DNA from: Carallia brachiata
Lineage: Eukaryota; Streptophyta; Magnoliopsida; Malpighiales; Rhizophoraceae
Direction: 5' to 3'
Assembly (NCBI GenBank): GCA_021464245.1
Contig: JADCRB010000007.1
Location: forward strand, 124,001 to 188,000
Length of the DNA stretch: 64,000 nucleotides
Positions 48,125 to 62,269 of the stretch are shown piece after piece (the first letter of the stretch is position 1; each line of letters starts with the position of its first letter). The notes beneath the pieces were generated by a model, which had not been told where the DNA came from, searched no databases, and worked only from the letters and a program-made list of their open reading frames with translations. The translations under genes were made by a program, and so were the position numbers.

Positions 48125-48610
48125 ATGGCATTGATTCCGAGCTTCTTCGGCAACAGAGGAAGCAGCAGCATTTTTGCTCCATTCTCCGCTTTCGATGTCT
48201 GGGATCCATTCAAGGACTTTCCTTTCCCTTCTTCTTCACTCATTGGCCGTCAGGAAAACAGTCCTTCTGCTTTTGCCATTAACGCTCGCGTAGACTGGAA
48301 AGAGACCCCAGAAGCTCACGTTTTCGGGGCCGATCTTCCGGGGCTTGGAAAGGAGGAAGTGAAGGTGGAGATTGAAGATGGGAAGGTGCTTCAGATCAGC
48401 GGAGAGAGGCGTGTGGAGAAAGAAGACAAGAACGATCAATGGCATCACGTGGAGCGTAGTAGCGGAAAGTTCCTGAGGAGGTTCAGGCTGCCGGAGAATG
48501 CCAAGCCGGATCAGATTAAGGCATCGATGGAGAATGGGGTGCTTACCGTGACTGTGCCCAAGGAGGAAGTCAAGAAACCTGATGTCAAGGCCATTGAGAT
48601 CTCTGGTTGA
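48125..48610 (+). CDS. class I small heat-shock protein, copy 2
   Basis: Cytosolic holdase of the same family, intronless, 161 residues, ATG at 48125. The class I N-arm, alpha-crystallin domain (about 52-147) and C-terminal extension with AIEISG (IxI) are all present. It differs from the other copies by Gly for Arg in the VFRADLPGL strand and by a His-His in NDQWHHVE. It faces GST copy 3 tail to tail, 0.96 kb away. Confidence 0.95.
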   Translation: MALIPSFFGNRGSSSIFAPFSAFDVWDPFKDFPFPSSSLIGRQENSPSAFAINARVDWKETPEAHVFGADLPGLGKEEVKVEIEDGKVLQISGERRVEKEDKNDQWHHVERSSGKFLRRFRLPENAKPDQIKASMENGVLTVTVPKEEVKKPDVKAIEISG

Positions 48611-49568
48611 AAATTGAAATGTATAAAAAATCTTGATGGGAAGAACACTTTGCTCAACTGTTATGTTAACCACATGTTGTGAGAACACTTTATTTTTAAC
48701 TATTATGTGATGATAGTAAAATAAGTTGTTAATTTGCTAACGTAATTTTTATTTTGTATTCAATGAAATGAATCATGTCCTGATTAACGTTGTTACAAAG
48801 TAAATTAGAGATTACATATTCTCTTCCCAACCTTTCCTCAATGTGAATGGAAACTATACCATATAATATAAAAGCACATAATTGTTCGTAACTTAGTAAA
48901 ATTTACGATGATGATTGCAAGAATCTTACAAAGAAATAGGTTAAGGAGTTTAATATATGATACCACTAAAAACTTAAACTTTGGATTAAATGGCTTTGTA
49001 AATTTTTATACGCATGGTTTAAACTTTTATTTAAACCGTCACTAATCATAATCAAAAGAAATTGGCGTCACTCATCACTCAACACATCCCATCTTCTGTG
49101 CACTTTGTCTATAACCCCCCAAAAATTTGTTATGTCTGAGACAGAGAGAGAGAGAGAGAGAGAGATGTAGCATTAATTTAACTCTGTTGTGTAAGAAGTG
49201 AAAGGAAAAACAGTTAAATTTTAAATTTTAAATTTTTTAAAATTTTTTAGTTATTGTTAAATTTATAATTAAAAAATATTATTATTAAAAATGTTAAGTG
49301 AAAGCAAAGGTAAGATGAAATCATAACAGTATAATTACAATTATTTAAAATTTATTTTCGTGCAGCCATCGGTTCTATTCGCATTTATTATAAGCTTTTA
49401 TTCATCTATGGGGACAACACAAAGGACTATATAGATCCCAACACACCAAAACAGAGTGGAAAAAAAAGTAGACAAGGGAAAACAGTCAAACACACACAAG
49501 GGAAAACAGTCAAACACCAAGACATGGATGTCATAAAACTGGTAAAGCCAATAGCAGCATATGACCCT
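48611..49568. other. spacer between convergent sHSP copy 2 and GST copy 3
   Basis: Both 3' UTRs fall here: HSP-type 3' flank to about 49110, an AG microsatellite at 49142-49166, and the GST poly(A) signal (AATAAA on the minus strand, 49397-49402). No further gene. Confidence 0.6.
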
Positions 49569-50477
<909 letters not shown>

Positions 50478-50679
50478 TCAAGTAACTGAAAGGCAAACTT
50501 GGGTGTATGTTTGCTTTGATCTTGGAAGTGGTGGTGTGGTTGTGGGTGCCTTGACACTTTCTTTTTATGATAAAAACGAAGTGTTTTATAAAAGGAAAGT
50601 GTCTGGCTAGACAAACCTGCTGATGAGATGATTTTCTCCAAGCTTTAGGATTTTGAAAAGTCAAAATTCTGGAAGCAAC

Positions 50680-50696
50680 TGACGTCAGTGATGACT
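50680..50696 (+). promoter_or_regulatory. as-1-like element of GST copy 3
   Basis: TGACG (50680-50684), seven bases, TGACT (50692-50696), with the palindrome TGACGTCA at 50680-50687, 218 bases before the ATG of the minus-strand gene. Confidence 0.75.
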
Positions 50697-50759
50697 TCGA
50701 CACACAATGAATATCTAATGGGTGGATCTGCTCTGTTCAAAAAAATATCTTATTCATGG

Positions 50760-52450
50760 AAAGTCTGGACACTGTCCTTGTACATTTGCATGTCTATAAG
50801 TCTTTGCAACTAGCGCTTATCCATGTATTGAATTTCAGTAGTTGAGTGGTCTGCATAAAATCACTTGTATGTTTATTGAGAACCAATCAGGTTAGTTTAG
50901 TTTGCTCTAGGTGCAAGGTATTGGGGTTGGTATTCCCATTATCTTTAAATCTCTCCATTATTGGAGGATTTCTCTATTTTAGTGAGTTGGGGTGTCTATA
51001 GTATTTATAAATTCACTTCTCTTATTTTTTTTAATAATTAATTAACTACCTGTTAACTATTTTTGTGTAAAAAAAAAATAGAGAATGTTTCTTGAGGAAC
51101 AAGGCTAAGCTTTGCTTTAGAATACAATTTTAAAAAAATATAGATAATTTTTATAATTAAAAATTAACAGTTTTAATTTTAATTTTAAAAATTATTAATA
51201 TTATTTTAAAAATAATTAATCTTATTTTATTTGATACATAAATACTAAAATTCAGCACACTAAAATTTTCTTCTTTTCGACGTATAAAATTTTTTTATCT
51301 GAGTGAGTTTAAATAAACTAATATTAGGTGTTAAATAATTGATTTTAACACGTCTATTCTAAAGATTTTAAATTTAAATCATAAGAAAGAAAGATTGAGA
51401 TTTATGAGAGGAAAAAAAGTATTTCATTATATAACTTATAACTTAATAGATTTCTTAATAAATAAAAAAATAATTACTATTAAATAGGACTATATTTAGT
51501 GGTGGGGCCATATTCTGAGGAGTGAGGGCAATTGTTTCCGCTAAAAATTGACAAATATATATAATTATTATAAAATTTTGTAACAATCTTTTAAAAAATT
51601 GTCCTTGTTCCGCTAAAAAATGTAGTTGTCTTTACTTAAAACTTAATTTTGACTCTTCTTAATTCGAAAATTAAAAAGATACAAATGATAATAAAAAATT
51701 TTTAGTAGTTTTGATTAGTTACTTTAAAAAAAAAAAAGAACAAAAATTTTGATTTACTACTTTATACTTGTAGTTCTGTTAAAGTTGACCCAATTAATTT
51801 GTTCCATCTTTCTTTTTATTAGATAAACAAATATAATGTACAAAAATTTTATTAACTCAAGTTTTATTTTCTTTTATCAAATTGTACGTATTGTTTGTGA
51901 AGTTTTGTATTTTTAAGCTAAATAATTAATTGTTTTGTTAGACATCAAAAATAAAATATATATTCATAAAATTGTGATTTAGTCTAGATTTATTAGTCAA
52001 ACACATTAACGATAGTTCTAGTTTAATATCTTTTTTAGTACATAAAATATTTTAGTCTAATTTATTTAATTAATTAAAGATGAACCAATCAAAACTCAAT
52101 TAAAGTTGTTTGATTGTGGTATTATGTACTGTTGTCCCCACTAACTAAAATTCTTAGCTCTTCCATTAATTGCATTACTATTTATTATTATTTAAGAATA
52201 CTAATTTCTTGCAATTGGATTTGATTCAATAGAAAATTTTCAGATACTGCTATTCAAAAGAAAAGAAACGGAATAAAATTGAATATAATTTTTTTTCTTT
52301 TTATCAGACTTTAAAAAGAAAAGAAAGTGAATTTTCTCCCAAATAATGTTTTTTTTTTATGATTAAAGAGCTGATGAGTACCAGACGACCCTTTCATCCC
52401 AAAAGGCCCAAGTAATTCGGGACAATCTCAGGAGCACGCCAGCAACTTCA
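50760..52450. other. spacer between divergent GST copy 3 and sHSP copy 3
   Basis: Positions 50760-50830 keep GST upstream homology (ACACTGTCCTTGTACATTTG). Positions 51348-51470 hold a SINE-like copy. Positions 51480-52170 hold hAT-like MITE sequence (TAGTGGTGGGGCCATA ... TTGTCCCCACTAAC) that recurs at 62270-63070. From 52250 on it is the HSP-type promoter. No gene. Confidence 0.6.
51348..51470 (+). mobile_element. SINE-like retroposon copy 2
   Basis: Same internal order as the copy at 37640-37814, ending in an A-rich tail; more diverged. Confidence 0.42.
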
Positions 52451-52514
52451 AGAAATGAGAAGTACCCAAGTACGGAATCATTCTTCCGGGCCTCGACAAA
52501 TCAAGAGCCTACTA

Positions 52515-52588
52515 GAAAGTTCCAGGATCCAACAGCCCAACCCCGATTTGTCCGGAAAGTACCCGAGGTCTCCTTGTCTTCCTATAAA
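52515..52588 (+). promoter_or_regulatory. heat-shock element and TATA box of sHSP copy 3
   Basis: GAAAGTTCCAGGATCC starts at 52515 and TATAAA is at 52583-52588, about 120 bases before the ATG. Confidence 0.75.
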
Positions 52589-52708
52589 TGTCCAGACCCA
52601 GTTCTGCCATGGACATCATCAGAGTAGTCGAAGCAACAATTCGCGCAATAAAAAAGCCAACTCTCTTTAACAAGCAACAAAGCCTTACTCTTTGATTAAG
52701 TGGAAGAT

Positions 52709-53194
52709 ATGGCATTGATTCCGAGCTTCTTTGGCAGCAGAGGAAGCAGCAGCATTTTTTATCCCTTCTCTGCTTTCGATGTCTGGGATCCAGTCAAGGA
52801 CTTCCCTTTCCCTTCATCTTCACTCATTGGCCGTCAGGAAAACAATCCTTCTGCTTTTGCCATTAACGCTCGCGTAGACTGGAAAGAGACCCCAGAAGCT
52901 CACGTCTTCCGGGCCGATCTTCCGGGGCTTGGAAAGGAGGAAGTGAAGGTGGAGATTGAAGATGGGAAGGTGCTTCAGATCAGCGGAGAGAGGCGTGTGG
53001 AGAAAGAAGACAAGAACGATATATGGCATCGTGTGGAGCGTAGTAGCGGAAAGTTCTTGAGGAGGTTCAGGCTGCCGGAGAATGCCAGGCCGGATCAGGT
53101 CAAGGCGTCGATGGAGAATGGGGTGCTTACGGTGACTGTGCCCAAGGAGGAAGTCAAGAAACCTGATGTCAAGGCCATTGAGATCTCTGGTTGA
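52709..53194 (+). CDS. class I small heat-shock protein, copy 3
   Basis: Cytosolic class I holdase, intronless, 161 residues, ATG at 52709. The N-arm reads [16 protein letters not shown], so the usual final Phe is Val. The alpha-crystallin domain and the C-terminal AIEISG are intact. No GST partner follows; the next 3.9 kb downstream are taken by transposon DNA. Confidence 0.95.
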   Translation: MALIPSFFGSRGSSSIFYPFSAFDVWDPVKDFPFPSSSLIGRQENNPSAFAINARVDWKETPEAHVFRADLPGLGKEEVKVEIEDGKVLQISGERRVEKEDKNDIWHRVERSSGKFLRRFRLPENARPDQVKASMENGVLTVTVPKEEVKKPDVKAIEISG

Positions 53195-54380
53195 AAATTG
53201 ACATGTTTAAATAATCTTGATTGGAAACAGCATGCTTTGTGGCAATGCTTAACTGTTCTGTAATGATATAGAATAAGGTGTTAATTTTTTTAATGCAATT
53301 TCCATTCCGTGTATGCTTTTTCCCTCATATATGTACATATATATGACTGGTAGTTTTTACTTCAATCAAATGAATCATGTCTTGATTAACGTTGTTACAG
53401 AGCAAATAATCAGTACCAAAATTTTCCTCAATTTTTTTTTGACATAAAAACTATAAATTTTATTATTGATAATAATTCATACAAAATAATCGACTGAAAG
53501 TAAGAGGGAGTTATTCACTCAGCCTGTAGGACATAAATAAGTTTTGATCTGAGTAATTATTTAGTTTGTAATTTTATTAGTCGATCTTCTAATACTAATA
53601 TAGTGATAGTTACAATTTTTCATAAAAAATCTAGGAACGCCAAAATTTTCCTCAACTTGAGTAGACAAGAATTTTACCACAGAAATTTCTTTAGGAAACT
53701 CGTAAACAAGGTAAGGAGTTTAATACGTGATACCACTAAAAAAACTTTACTAATCGTAATCAAAAGAAAAGGCAAAAGTTTTTTCATGCAATTTTTGAAT
53801 CCCCACCTAGAGATCGGCACCATTCATCACTCAACGCATTCCATCCTCTCTGCACCTTCTCTATTACTTCTTATAAATTTCTTATATTCAGTGAGAGATT
53901 GTGCATCAATTCAACTCAGTTGCGTTGATCGTCCCATTTTACGTTCGTCTGCTATGAAGGTTTTGAAATGACATCATACTTTTGTTGAGAGATTGTTGGT
54001 TGTTCAGGAATGCAGACACCTAGAGGCAAAAAAAAGAGTTGAGAGATGCATGTACTTATGGCTTTTTTTTTTTATATTAATTGACTTGAACTTGAATGTT
54101 GGTGTTATGTTACGCCTATTTTAAAGAATCCTGAAATTTAAGAATTTGTAAAAACTTTCCTTTTACATGAAGACTTGAATTGTGGCGAGATTGTTTAGAT
54201 ACTGACGATGGGAGTCGTAATCAGTGGAGTTGTACATCAGAGACAAGAATTCTCAAATCTGCTTAAAGTTCAGAAATTCCGAACTCGGAGAGAAACGAAC
54301 TCACAAGCCTAATGGGCATAATCCTTATCATTGATCAAGTCATAATAATTTCCTAACAAAAAAAAAAATTCCTAACATTA
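53195..54380. other. 3' flank of sHSP copy 3
   Basis: Paralogous to the flank of copy 1 at 42830-43770. A 122-codon frame at 53603-53971 lies in this duplicated non-coding block and is rejected. Confidence 0.65.
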
Positions 54381-54838
54381 TTTATAGGTTAATATCTTAA
54401 AAAGTCATGAATTTTATGTAAATTAACAAATATATCATAATCTTTAAAATTTTACAATTTAAATTTTATAAAAAAATTTTGTAATAAATATATCACCACA
54501 TTACTTTAAATTGACGGAAATCATTAATAAAAGTAACGTGGCACCGTAGCAAAATATTGATCCTAACATGTACTAATATAATGAACCAACTAATATCCAC
54601 CTCAAATTAAAAGAGTATTGAGCTTATCGGACCTATGCCCAACTCAAAAAACTTATTTAATTAAAATCATAAAAAATAATTTTAAAAATAAGATAATTTA
54701 TTTTATTTAAATTAAATCTGAAAATTTTAAACTAAATTCTAAATCAAGATTTTTGGAGATTGAATCCAAAGAGTACTGGCCGCCGACAACGGAGGAGAGA
54801 GCTTCTCAAAGTAAAAAGAAACAGGTGCTGCTACCTCC

Positions 54839-54928
54839 ATGATTTCCAAGAACCGTACAAACTCTATTCTCCAGTCGCTCCTCACTACCATTGCTCTGGG
54901 GCTTGCTCTCTCTCTGGCTAATAGTTAA
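54839..54928 (+). other. 29-codon ORF inside the foldback element, possible captured exon
   Basis: ATG at 54839 to TAA at 54926-54928. After the polar start MISKNRTNS comes a hydrophobic stretch (LLTTIALGLALSLA), like a signal anchor. It lies in a G+C-rich, non-repetitive part of the element. It is too short to assign and may be chance. Confidence 0.25.
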
Positions 54929-56334
54929 CCTTCTATTGTGGAATCAAAGATTGGCGTGTCGTTTTCTTCGATTATTTCGAGTTTCGGAGGCTTCTGGGAA
55001 TCAGGCTGAGAAAAAAGGGTGTGTTGAGCTTGAAGAATATTGATATCTGTGCATTTGGTAACTTCATTTTTACCCCTTTTGTTTTCGTTTTTTTTTTTTT
55101 TTAAGGATTGACAATAGGGTGGAGTAGGGTTGAGGATAGCAATCCCGTTCTCCACTCCATTATTAAATGTTATTCTCGTTCCTGTCTCCATCCTCATATC
55201 TGTTGGGGATGAAATTTAAAGTCTCGTCCCCATCCGTGTGGGAGAATGAAGATTCCCGTCATCAACTTGTCTTTAACTAAAAAATTAATATTTTACAACA
55301 TTATTTTGCAATTATATATAATTTATTATAAAAATATTCAAAAGACATACAGAAAGTAAAATTAATTTTCTTATAAACCAAATAAAAAAATAAGAGGTAA
55401 TATTTTAATCAAATGCAATCGTAATAAAATATATAAAATAAAAATAACTTGTTAAAGTCTTATTTTTTAGAAACAGAGGAACATAGAGATGAATGCAATA
55501 ATAAAAAAATAAAAAATAAAAATAAATACTTACTGTAATAGAACTTTAAAAGATTGATCCATTGTAAATTAATGTACAATCGAAGCTTAGACAGCAGAAT
55601 AAGTAGTGATTTCGTGTCTCAATATAAATAAGGTTAAGGTGGGAGTTTAAATTGCTCGTTGAATTGCAAGCGGGTTGTGTGTGACTTTAAGGGATGCAAC
55701 GCAAAAGGACAATTAGCGTTTGTTAAAACCATAAAGTGGCTGTAGCCTCCAGTGGCATTGGCAGCAAAGGTAAGGTGAAGGTGAAAAAAAAGTTTAATGA
55801 AATTACTATTTTATCTTTAAAAATATATGTTATATAATTATTATAAAAGTATAAAATTGTAAATAAATAAAACGGAATTAGGCAGGGGCGGAGATGAGGC
55901 TTAGCCTATTAATCTCATCTTTATCCTCATTTCTATAAATATTAAAAAAAAAAAAAAAAAAAAAAACGGAAATATGATTCTCGGTCAAAATACATTGACC
56001 CGTCCCCATCGAAGTGGGCCCGGGTGAGTCCCCGCGGAAAGGAAGATATTTGCCATTCATATCATTTTGGCTTCCCAAGCCTGAAAATTCCCTATAATGT
56101 TTGTTCTATTTATGGGAGATTGCGCATTGTGCTCCTGAATGTGTGGCTCACGCTGCAATTTGCTTTGCCGCTTAATTGTTCAAATCAATTCATTGAAAGA
56201 GGTGTCGACGATGTTAAAAATCCCAATATTTTCATTTTTTTTATTTTCAGTTTTTACTGCAGCTTTTTTAATTTTATTGAGACGCTTTTGGATTTTATTT
56301 TGAGCATGAACGGAAGGAGCCACAGCTTGAGGTG

Positions 56335-56510
56335 GTTTTTTTTTTTAATTTATTAAAAGATCTATTGGACCGTGAGTTACATAATAGAGATAACTTTCCT
56401 TTTCCATAAATCTTACCCCTTCTTTCTTTTTCAGGATTTGAATTCGAGATCTCTTTAACAGAAGTCTTAAATTATAATTACTGAGCGTCGCCTGAGATAC
56501 GTGTAGTATT
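56335..56510 (-). mobile_element. SINE-like retroposon copy 3 (minus strand)
   Basis: Read on the minus strand: TCTCGAATTCAAATCCTGAA (B-box-like), GGTAAGATTTATGG, CTATTATGTAACTCACGGTC and a terminal A-run. It is the best-preserved of the three copies in this window. Confidence 0.5.
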
Positions 56511-56865
56511 TTTTTAACTTGAAATTTAGTTTAAAATTTTTAGATTTAATTTTAGTAAAATAAATTTTCTTATTTTTTAAATTAATTTTTTATAATTTTA
56601 ATTAAATAAATTTATTAGGTTGTACCCTTAAGGTTGAAAAGCTCAATACTCTTTTAATTTGAGGCAGATCCTTGTTGGCTGATTGCATTAATAGATGTCA
56701 GCATCAATAACTTGTCATAGCACCACGTCACCGATTTAATAATTTAAATTTTTTTTTGTAAAATTTAATTTAAAAAATTAATTTAATTTTTTTTTTTACA
56801 ATTTATCAAAATAACTACATTTTTCACAAATTAAAAAGTAGTTTATACTAATCAAAATTTTGATA

Positions 56866-57420
56866 AAAATTCTTAAAAAATTATTTTTTAAGGTCAATTG
56901 TAACATATTATTTAATATATAAATAATGTTAAATTATTGCATATAGAAAAATAAATTATAAAAAGTAAAAAATTATTAAATTGTACAAAAAAAAAATATT
57001 GTGTAATACTGTTTAGTATTATGAAAATATTATTTTTATCATTCACACAATAAAAAGTAAAAAAAAATAAATTTTAGTGTGTAAATATTATACAAATATT
57101 ATTGTTCAAGTAGTAAAAAATAAAAAAAATTATAATTTTTTTAATTTGAACACTATTTATGATTAAAAAAATATTATTTTTACTATTTATATAGTAAAAA
57201 ATGAAAAAAATTATAATTTTTTTACTGTTTGACTAATGTTCATAATTAAAAAATATTATTTTTACTGTTTACACAGTAAAAAGTGAAAAAAAATAATTTT
57301 TTATTATTCAAATGACCCGATTACTGTTCACGCGAATCGATCTGACCCAGTGCTCGGGTCACTACGTCACCGATTCGACCGATCGAACTAAGGCAAGTTT
57401 AATAATTATAGAGATATCTC
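56866..57420. mobile_element. AT-rich MITE-like sequence with GTGAACAGTAA-type end
   Basis: Positions 56990-57295 have degenerate ~70-bp repeats (ATTATTTTTACTGTTTACAC). Positions 57300-57400, in reverse, match the element ends at 63308-63400 and 63930-64000 (CGGTCGGACCGGTGACCCGG, then GTGAACAGTAA). It lies just upstream of the sHSP copy 4 promoter block. Confidence 0.5.
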
Positions 57421-58230
57421 GTCGAACTACAGATTTGACGTCTATGATATTTGACCAATTTATCCCCTACCCACCCTCACTTTTCCTCTTTTGATTTGAG
57501 GTTTCCAAGTTGTGTTGACATATGGGTGAATAGTCCAGAACTAACATCACTTGGTCGTAATTAAAGGGAAGAAATTTTAAAAAATTAATTATTTAAAAAA
57601 TAGAAGAGCATCGTTAGAAAGCCACTGTCCTCTAACAGAAAGAACCATGACTCCTTTATTTTAAAAGGATCTCTTTATCTTAAAGAATTATTAAATTAAG
57701 AGAGTCACAATTTTTTTATTTTGATGACAAAATTTTGTAAATTATCATGTGACTTTAAGTACTCAATAAGCTAATGATACACTTTTAGATAAATTCCTTT
57801 CATTCATTTATTCAATCATTCATACTTTATTATTATTACTATTATTATTATTATTATTATTATGTTTTTTACATCCTTAGAAAAATTCGTCAATGAGAAG
57901 AAATTACTAGTTTGGAATATCGTTTCGAACGAAATAGAAAAGAAAAACATAATAACGGAACATAATTAAATTTGATTTTTTTTTTAAACAGACTTTAAAA
58001 AGACAAGAAAGTTAGTGATTTCTCTCCCAAATAATGTTTTTTGTTTTTGGTGTAAATAATATTTTAATGATTAAAGAGCCGATGTGTACCAGACGACCCT
58101 TTCATCCCAAAGGCCCAAGTAATTCTGGACAATCGCAGGAGCCCACCAGTCACCAGCACTTCGAGAAATAAGAAGTACCCAAGTGTGGAAATTGGAGTCA
58201 TCCTTCCCGGCCTTGACAAATCTGGAGCTT
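57421..58230. other. sHSP copy 4 upstream block (paralogous to 47120-47930)
   Basis: Includes an ATT microsatellite at 57829-57862 and the conserved distal HSP promoter phrase GTACCAGACGACCCTTTCAT (58087-58106) that also precedes copies 2 and 3. Confidence 0.7.
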
Positions 58231-58234
58231 ACGA

Positions 58235-58308
58235 GAAAGTTCCAGGATCCAACAGCCCAACCCCGATTGGTCCAGAAAGCACCCGATGTCTCCTTGTCCT
58301 CCTATAAA
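58235..58308 (+). promoter_or_regulatory. heat-shock element and TATA box of sHSP copy 4
   Basis: GAAAGTTCC (58235-58243) followed by AGGATCC, and TATAAA at 58303-58308, matching copy 3 in spacing. Confidence 0.75.
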
Positions 58309-58433
58309 TGTCCAACCCAGTTTCACCAAAGGCATCATCAGGGAAAACGCTTCAACAATACTCGCAACTCGCAAGAACAAAGCCAGCTCTCATCAACAAG
58401 TAACAAAGCATAGTCTTTGACGAAGAAAAAAAT

Positions 58434-58919
58434 ATGGCATTGATTCCGAGCTTCTTGGGCAACAGAGGAAGCAGCAGCATTTTTTATCCATTCTCTGCCT
58501 TTGACATCTGGGATCCGTTTAAGGATTCTGCTTTCCCTTCCTCTTCACTCATCGGCCGTCAGGAGAACAATCCTTCTGCTTTTGCCCTTAACTCCCGTGT
58601 AGACTGGAAAGAGACCCCAGAAGCTCACGTCTTTCGGGCCGACCTTCCGGGGCTTGGAAAGGAGGAAGTGAAGGTGGAGATTGAAGATAGGAAGGTGCTT
58701 CAGATCAGCGGAGAGAGACACGTGGAGAAAGAAGACAAGAATGATAAATGGCATTGCGTGGAGCGTAGTAGCGGAAAGTTCTTGAGGAGGTTCAGGCTGC
58801 CGGAGAATGCCAAGTTGGATCATGTCAAGGCGTCGATGGAGAATGGGGTGCTTACTGTGACTGTGCCAAAGGAGGAAGTCAAGAAACCTGACGTCAAGGC
58901 CATTGAGATCTCTGTGTGA
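58434..58919 (+). CDS. class I small heat-shock protein, copy 4
   Basis: Cytosolic class I holdase, intronless, 161 residues, ATG at 58434. Domains are complete and the tail ends AIEISV in place of AIEISG, so IxI is kept. It has several private changes at otherwise constant sites: SFLGN, KDSAFPS, IEDRKV, ERHVEK, WHCVE, AKLDHV. This is more drift than in copies 2 and 3, which may mean relaxed constraint. It faces GST copy 4 tail to tail over 1.76 kb. Confidence 0.94.
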   Translation: MALIPSFLGNRGSSSIFYPFSAFDIWDPFKDSAFPSSSLIGRQENNPSAFALNSRVDWKETPEAHVFRADLPGLGKEEVKVEIEDRKVLQISGERHVEKEDKNDKWHCVERSSGKFLRRFRLPENAKLDHVKASMENGVLTVTVPKEEVKKPDVKAIEISV

Positions 58920-60683
58920 AAAATTGGTGGAATAATCTTTGCTTAGATACTGATTTTTGTGGGAATACTGGTGTATGCTTCTGTAGACTTCTATTTACCA
59001 ATATAATAAAGAAATAATCAGTGGGTTTTGTAATAAAATTTCTGTTCTGTGTATCCTTCTTTCCCTTGAAATCTTGCATACATTTGTTTATAAACAAATT
59101 CTCGACATCAGAAGGATATACAAAGATGGCCATGTAAAGTTGTAAAATATGGGATCAAAATTCTCTTAATAGACCAGGTATCTCAGTTGACTGAATCTTA
59201 TAGTGTTGTTGTCGGAACATTTTACTAAGAGTTTAATTCTGTTGTATGATTCTCATCCATGGTTAGCCAGGGATACAATCCTTGCTGATCGTGGAACTCG
59301 CTCCAAACATAAAAAGCAAGTTTAGCTTGCTGAGAAGTGGCTTTCCATTCCGTCAGATCTACAACATCCTGGAGGAGCTTAAATCCATGGAACATAAATG
59401 AAAGACTAGTTACTTGTATAACAAAATCAGCAAGCAGCAAGCATTGCACAATCATTTCAATTTCATAACGATTGCTACTTTCTCCCGCATATTTGAATGG
59501 AAAAATCAGACATCTACAGACTCATAATCGGCTTCGTACAGGACACTGCCAAGCTGAGGACTAAATGGTTTAGTAGTTGATTTGTTACTTAACCTCCTGT
59601 TATAATACCTTGTCATCCTAACATAAGCTGTTGGTGAGTGCCAGATGTGCGCAATCATGTATAGAGATCAAGCATGTATAGATGAAGTAGAGTGCATACA
59701 ACTGTCCAGGATAGCACCACCCTCCTCTTGGCCAGATGGCAATCTGTCTGATCTTGCTTGCCTGGATCAGGAGTACGAGGGCTGGTAGCAACAACAGCAA
59801 CAGAACCAAAATCAAGTGCCCAAGATAGTTATGTCAATCCGAGAGAAAGATAACTAAAAAAACAGCACAAAACCTTTATGCAGTTGGAAGTTGCATGCTT
59901 ACTAGTCACCAGAAAAATTCTGTTTTTGTGTTTATAAGAATTCAAAGCTCAGATCATATGTTCATCCCAGACAGACAAAACGGTTGCCATAGTGGCCAGT
60001 GTCCTCAGACTGTTTATTGGCTTAAACTCTTTTGCTCCAAATTCCTCAGCACTACCAGAATTTTCTTCATCATCACCACCTGGATCGTTGCCTACATCTT
60101 CTTCATCAATCTCAAACAATTGTTTCCGCCATCAAGCTAGGGGAAAAGTCATATTAAAGGCATCTGTTCGGATGTAAACAGAGCAGAAAGCCTGAAAGAT
60201 TTTGTCCCATGTCGCCACCTAACTACCAATGTTGCAATGACACGGTTGTCGAACAGAAAAAAAATCACATAACATGAATTTTTATGTACTTCGGCTAACA
60301 AGAAAAGATTCATATATACCTCAATCTAATTAAATTTAATAAGAGAGGGATTGTAATTTAAATTTTAGGTCTCTCAGATTATTGCAGTTATTATTAAATA
60401 TATAATTAAAAGATATTATTATGAAAAATTTTAATTGGAAAGGGAAGAAAGAGGAATCCACAAAATTACAATCATGATTATTTATAATTTATTTTCTGCA
60501 GCCATCCATCCTAATCCTACTAATTACAAGCTTTTATTCAACTATGGGGACCACACAAAGGACTATATATGTCCTAACACACCAAAACATAATGGCAAAA
60601 AAGCACATAAGGAAGGGAAAACAGTCAAACACCAAGACATGGATGTCATAAAACTACTAGAGGCAATTGCAGCATATGACCCT
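58920..60683. other. spacer between convergent sHSP copy 4 and GST copy 4, with a gene-like remnant
   Basis: Positions 58920-59150 are HSP 3' flank. At 59940-60130 on the minus strand an open stretch reads KQLFEIDEEDVGNDPGGD, then further acidic residues and VLSVWDEHMI; at 59225-59455 on the minus strand another frame contains KLAFYVWSEFHDQQGLYPWL. Both look more like protein than chance, but I cannot join them into a gene or name a family; probably a decayed or inserted gene fragment. Confidence 0.35.
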
Positions 60684-61839
<1,156 letters not shown>

Positions 61840-61847
61840 CTATCTTC

Positions 61848-62042
61848 TTAAAAGTAATTAATATACAAATATATCATTAATTTTATTAAAAATAATAAAT
61901 TTAATATTAATTTTATTTAAAATAATAAATTTAATACTATTTTTAAAAAATAACAAATTTAATATTAATTATATTTAAAATTGATACTAAATTTATTATT
62001 TTAAGTAAAATTAGTAATATATTTATATATTAATCTTTTTCA
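61848..62042. mobile_element. ~195-bp AT-rich MITE between as-1 and core promoter of GST copy 4
   Basis: The two halves form a long imperfect hairpin: AATAATAAATTTAATATT on the left and its near reverse complement on the right, ending ATTAATCTTTTTC. The insert is absent from the promoters of GST copies 1-3, where as-1 is followed directly by ATTACTTCTAAAAGGAT-like sequence. Confidence 0.8.
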
Positions 62043-62049
62043 AAGTGAT

Positions 62050-62066
62050 TGACGTCAGTGATGACT
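62050..62066 (+). promoter_or_regulatory. as-1-like element of GST copy 4
   Basis: TGACG (62050-62054), seven bases, TGACT (62062-62066). It is intact but now 475 bases from the ATG because of the MITE. Confidence 0.72.
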
Positions 62067-62269
62067 TCGACCCACAATGAATACTGTACAGAACTAATTG
62101 CTGTCAGTGGAAAATCTGAGTACCGTCCTTGCTAACTAGCATTCTTATAAATCTCTCGAAAAAGGTCAAAATTTATGATCTTAACCACGATAAATAAAAT
62201 AATATAAATTATTAAATAATTAATTTTATATTAGAAAAGATAAATTATCACTACTAAATAGGATTGTAT

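Larger units (their letters stand above)
54385..56865. mobile_element. ~2.5-kb foldback/MULE-like element with ~300-bp terminal inverted repeats
   Basis: Positions 54385-54750 and 56520-56865 are inverted copies; an exact 26-bp match lies at 54600-54625 against 56639-56664, and similarity extends over most of both arms. No transposase frame is present inside. The interior holds a small ORF with good ATG context (54839-54928), GC-rich GGGTGGAGTAGGG / CGTCCCCATC stretches at 55120-55260 and 55985-56040 that look like a nested MITE, and a SINE-like copy. Exact ends and target duplication are not resolved. Confidence 0.75.

Noticed and set aside
53603..53971. 122-codon ORF after sHSP copy 3
   Set aside because: It lies in a flank duplicated after other sHSP copies where the frame is not kept.
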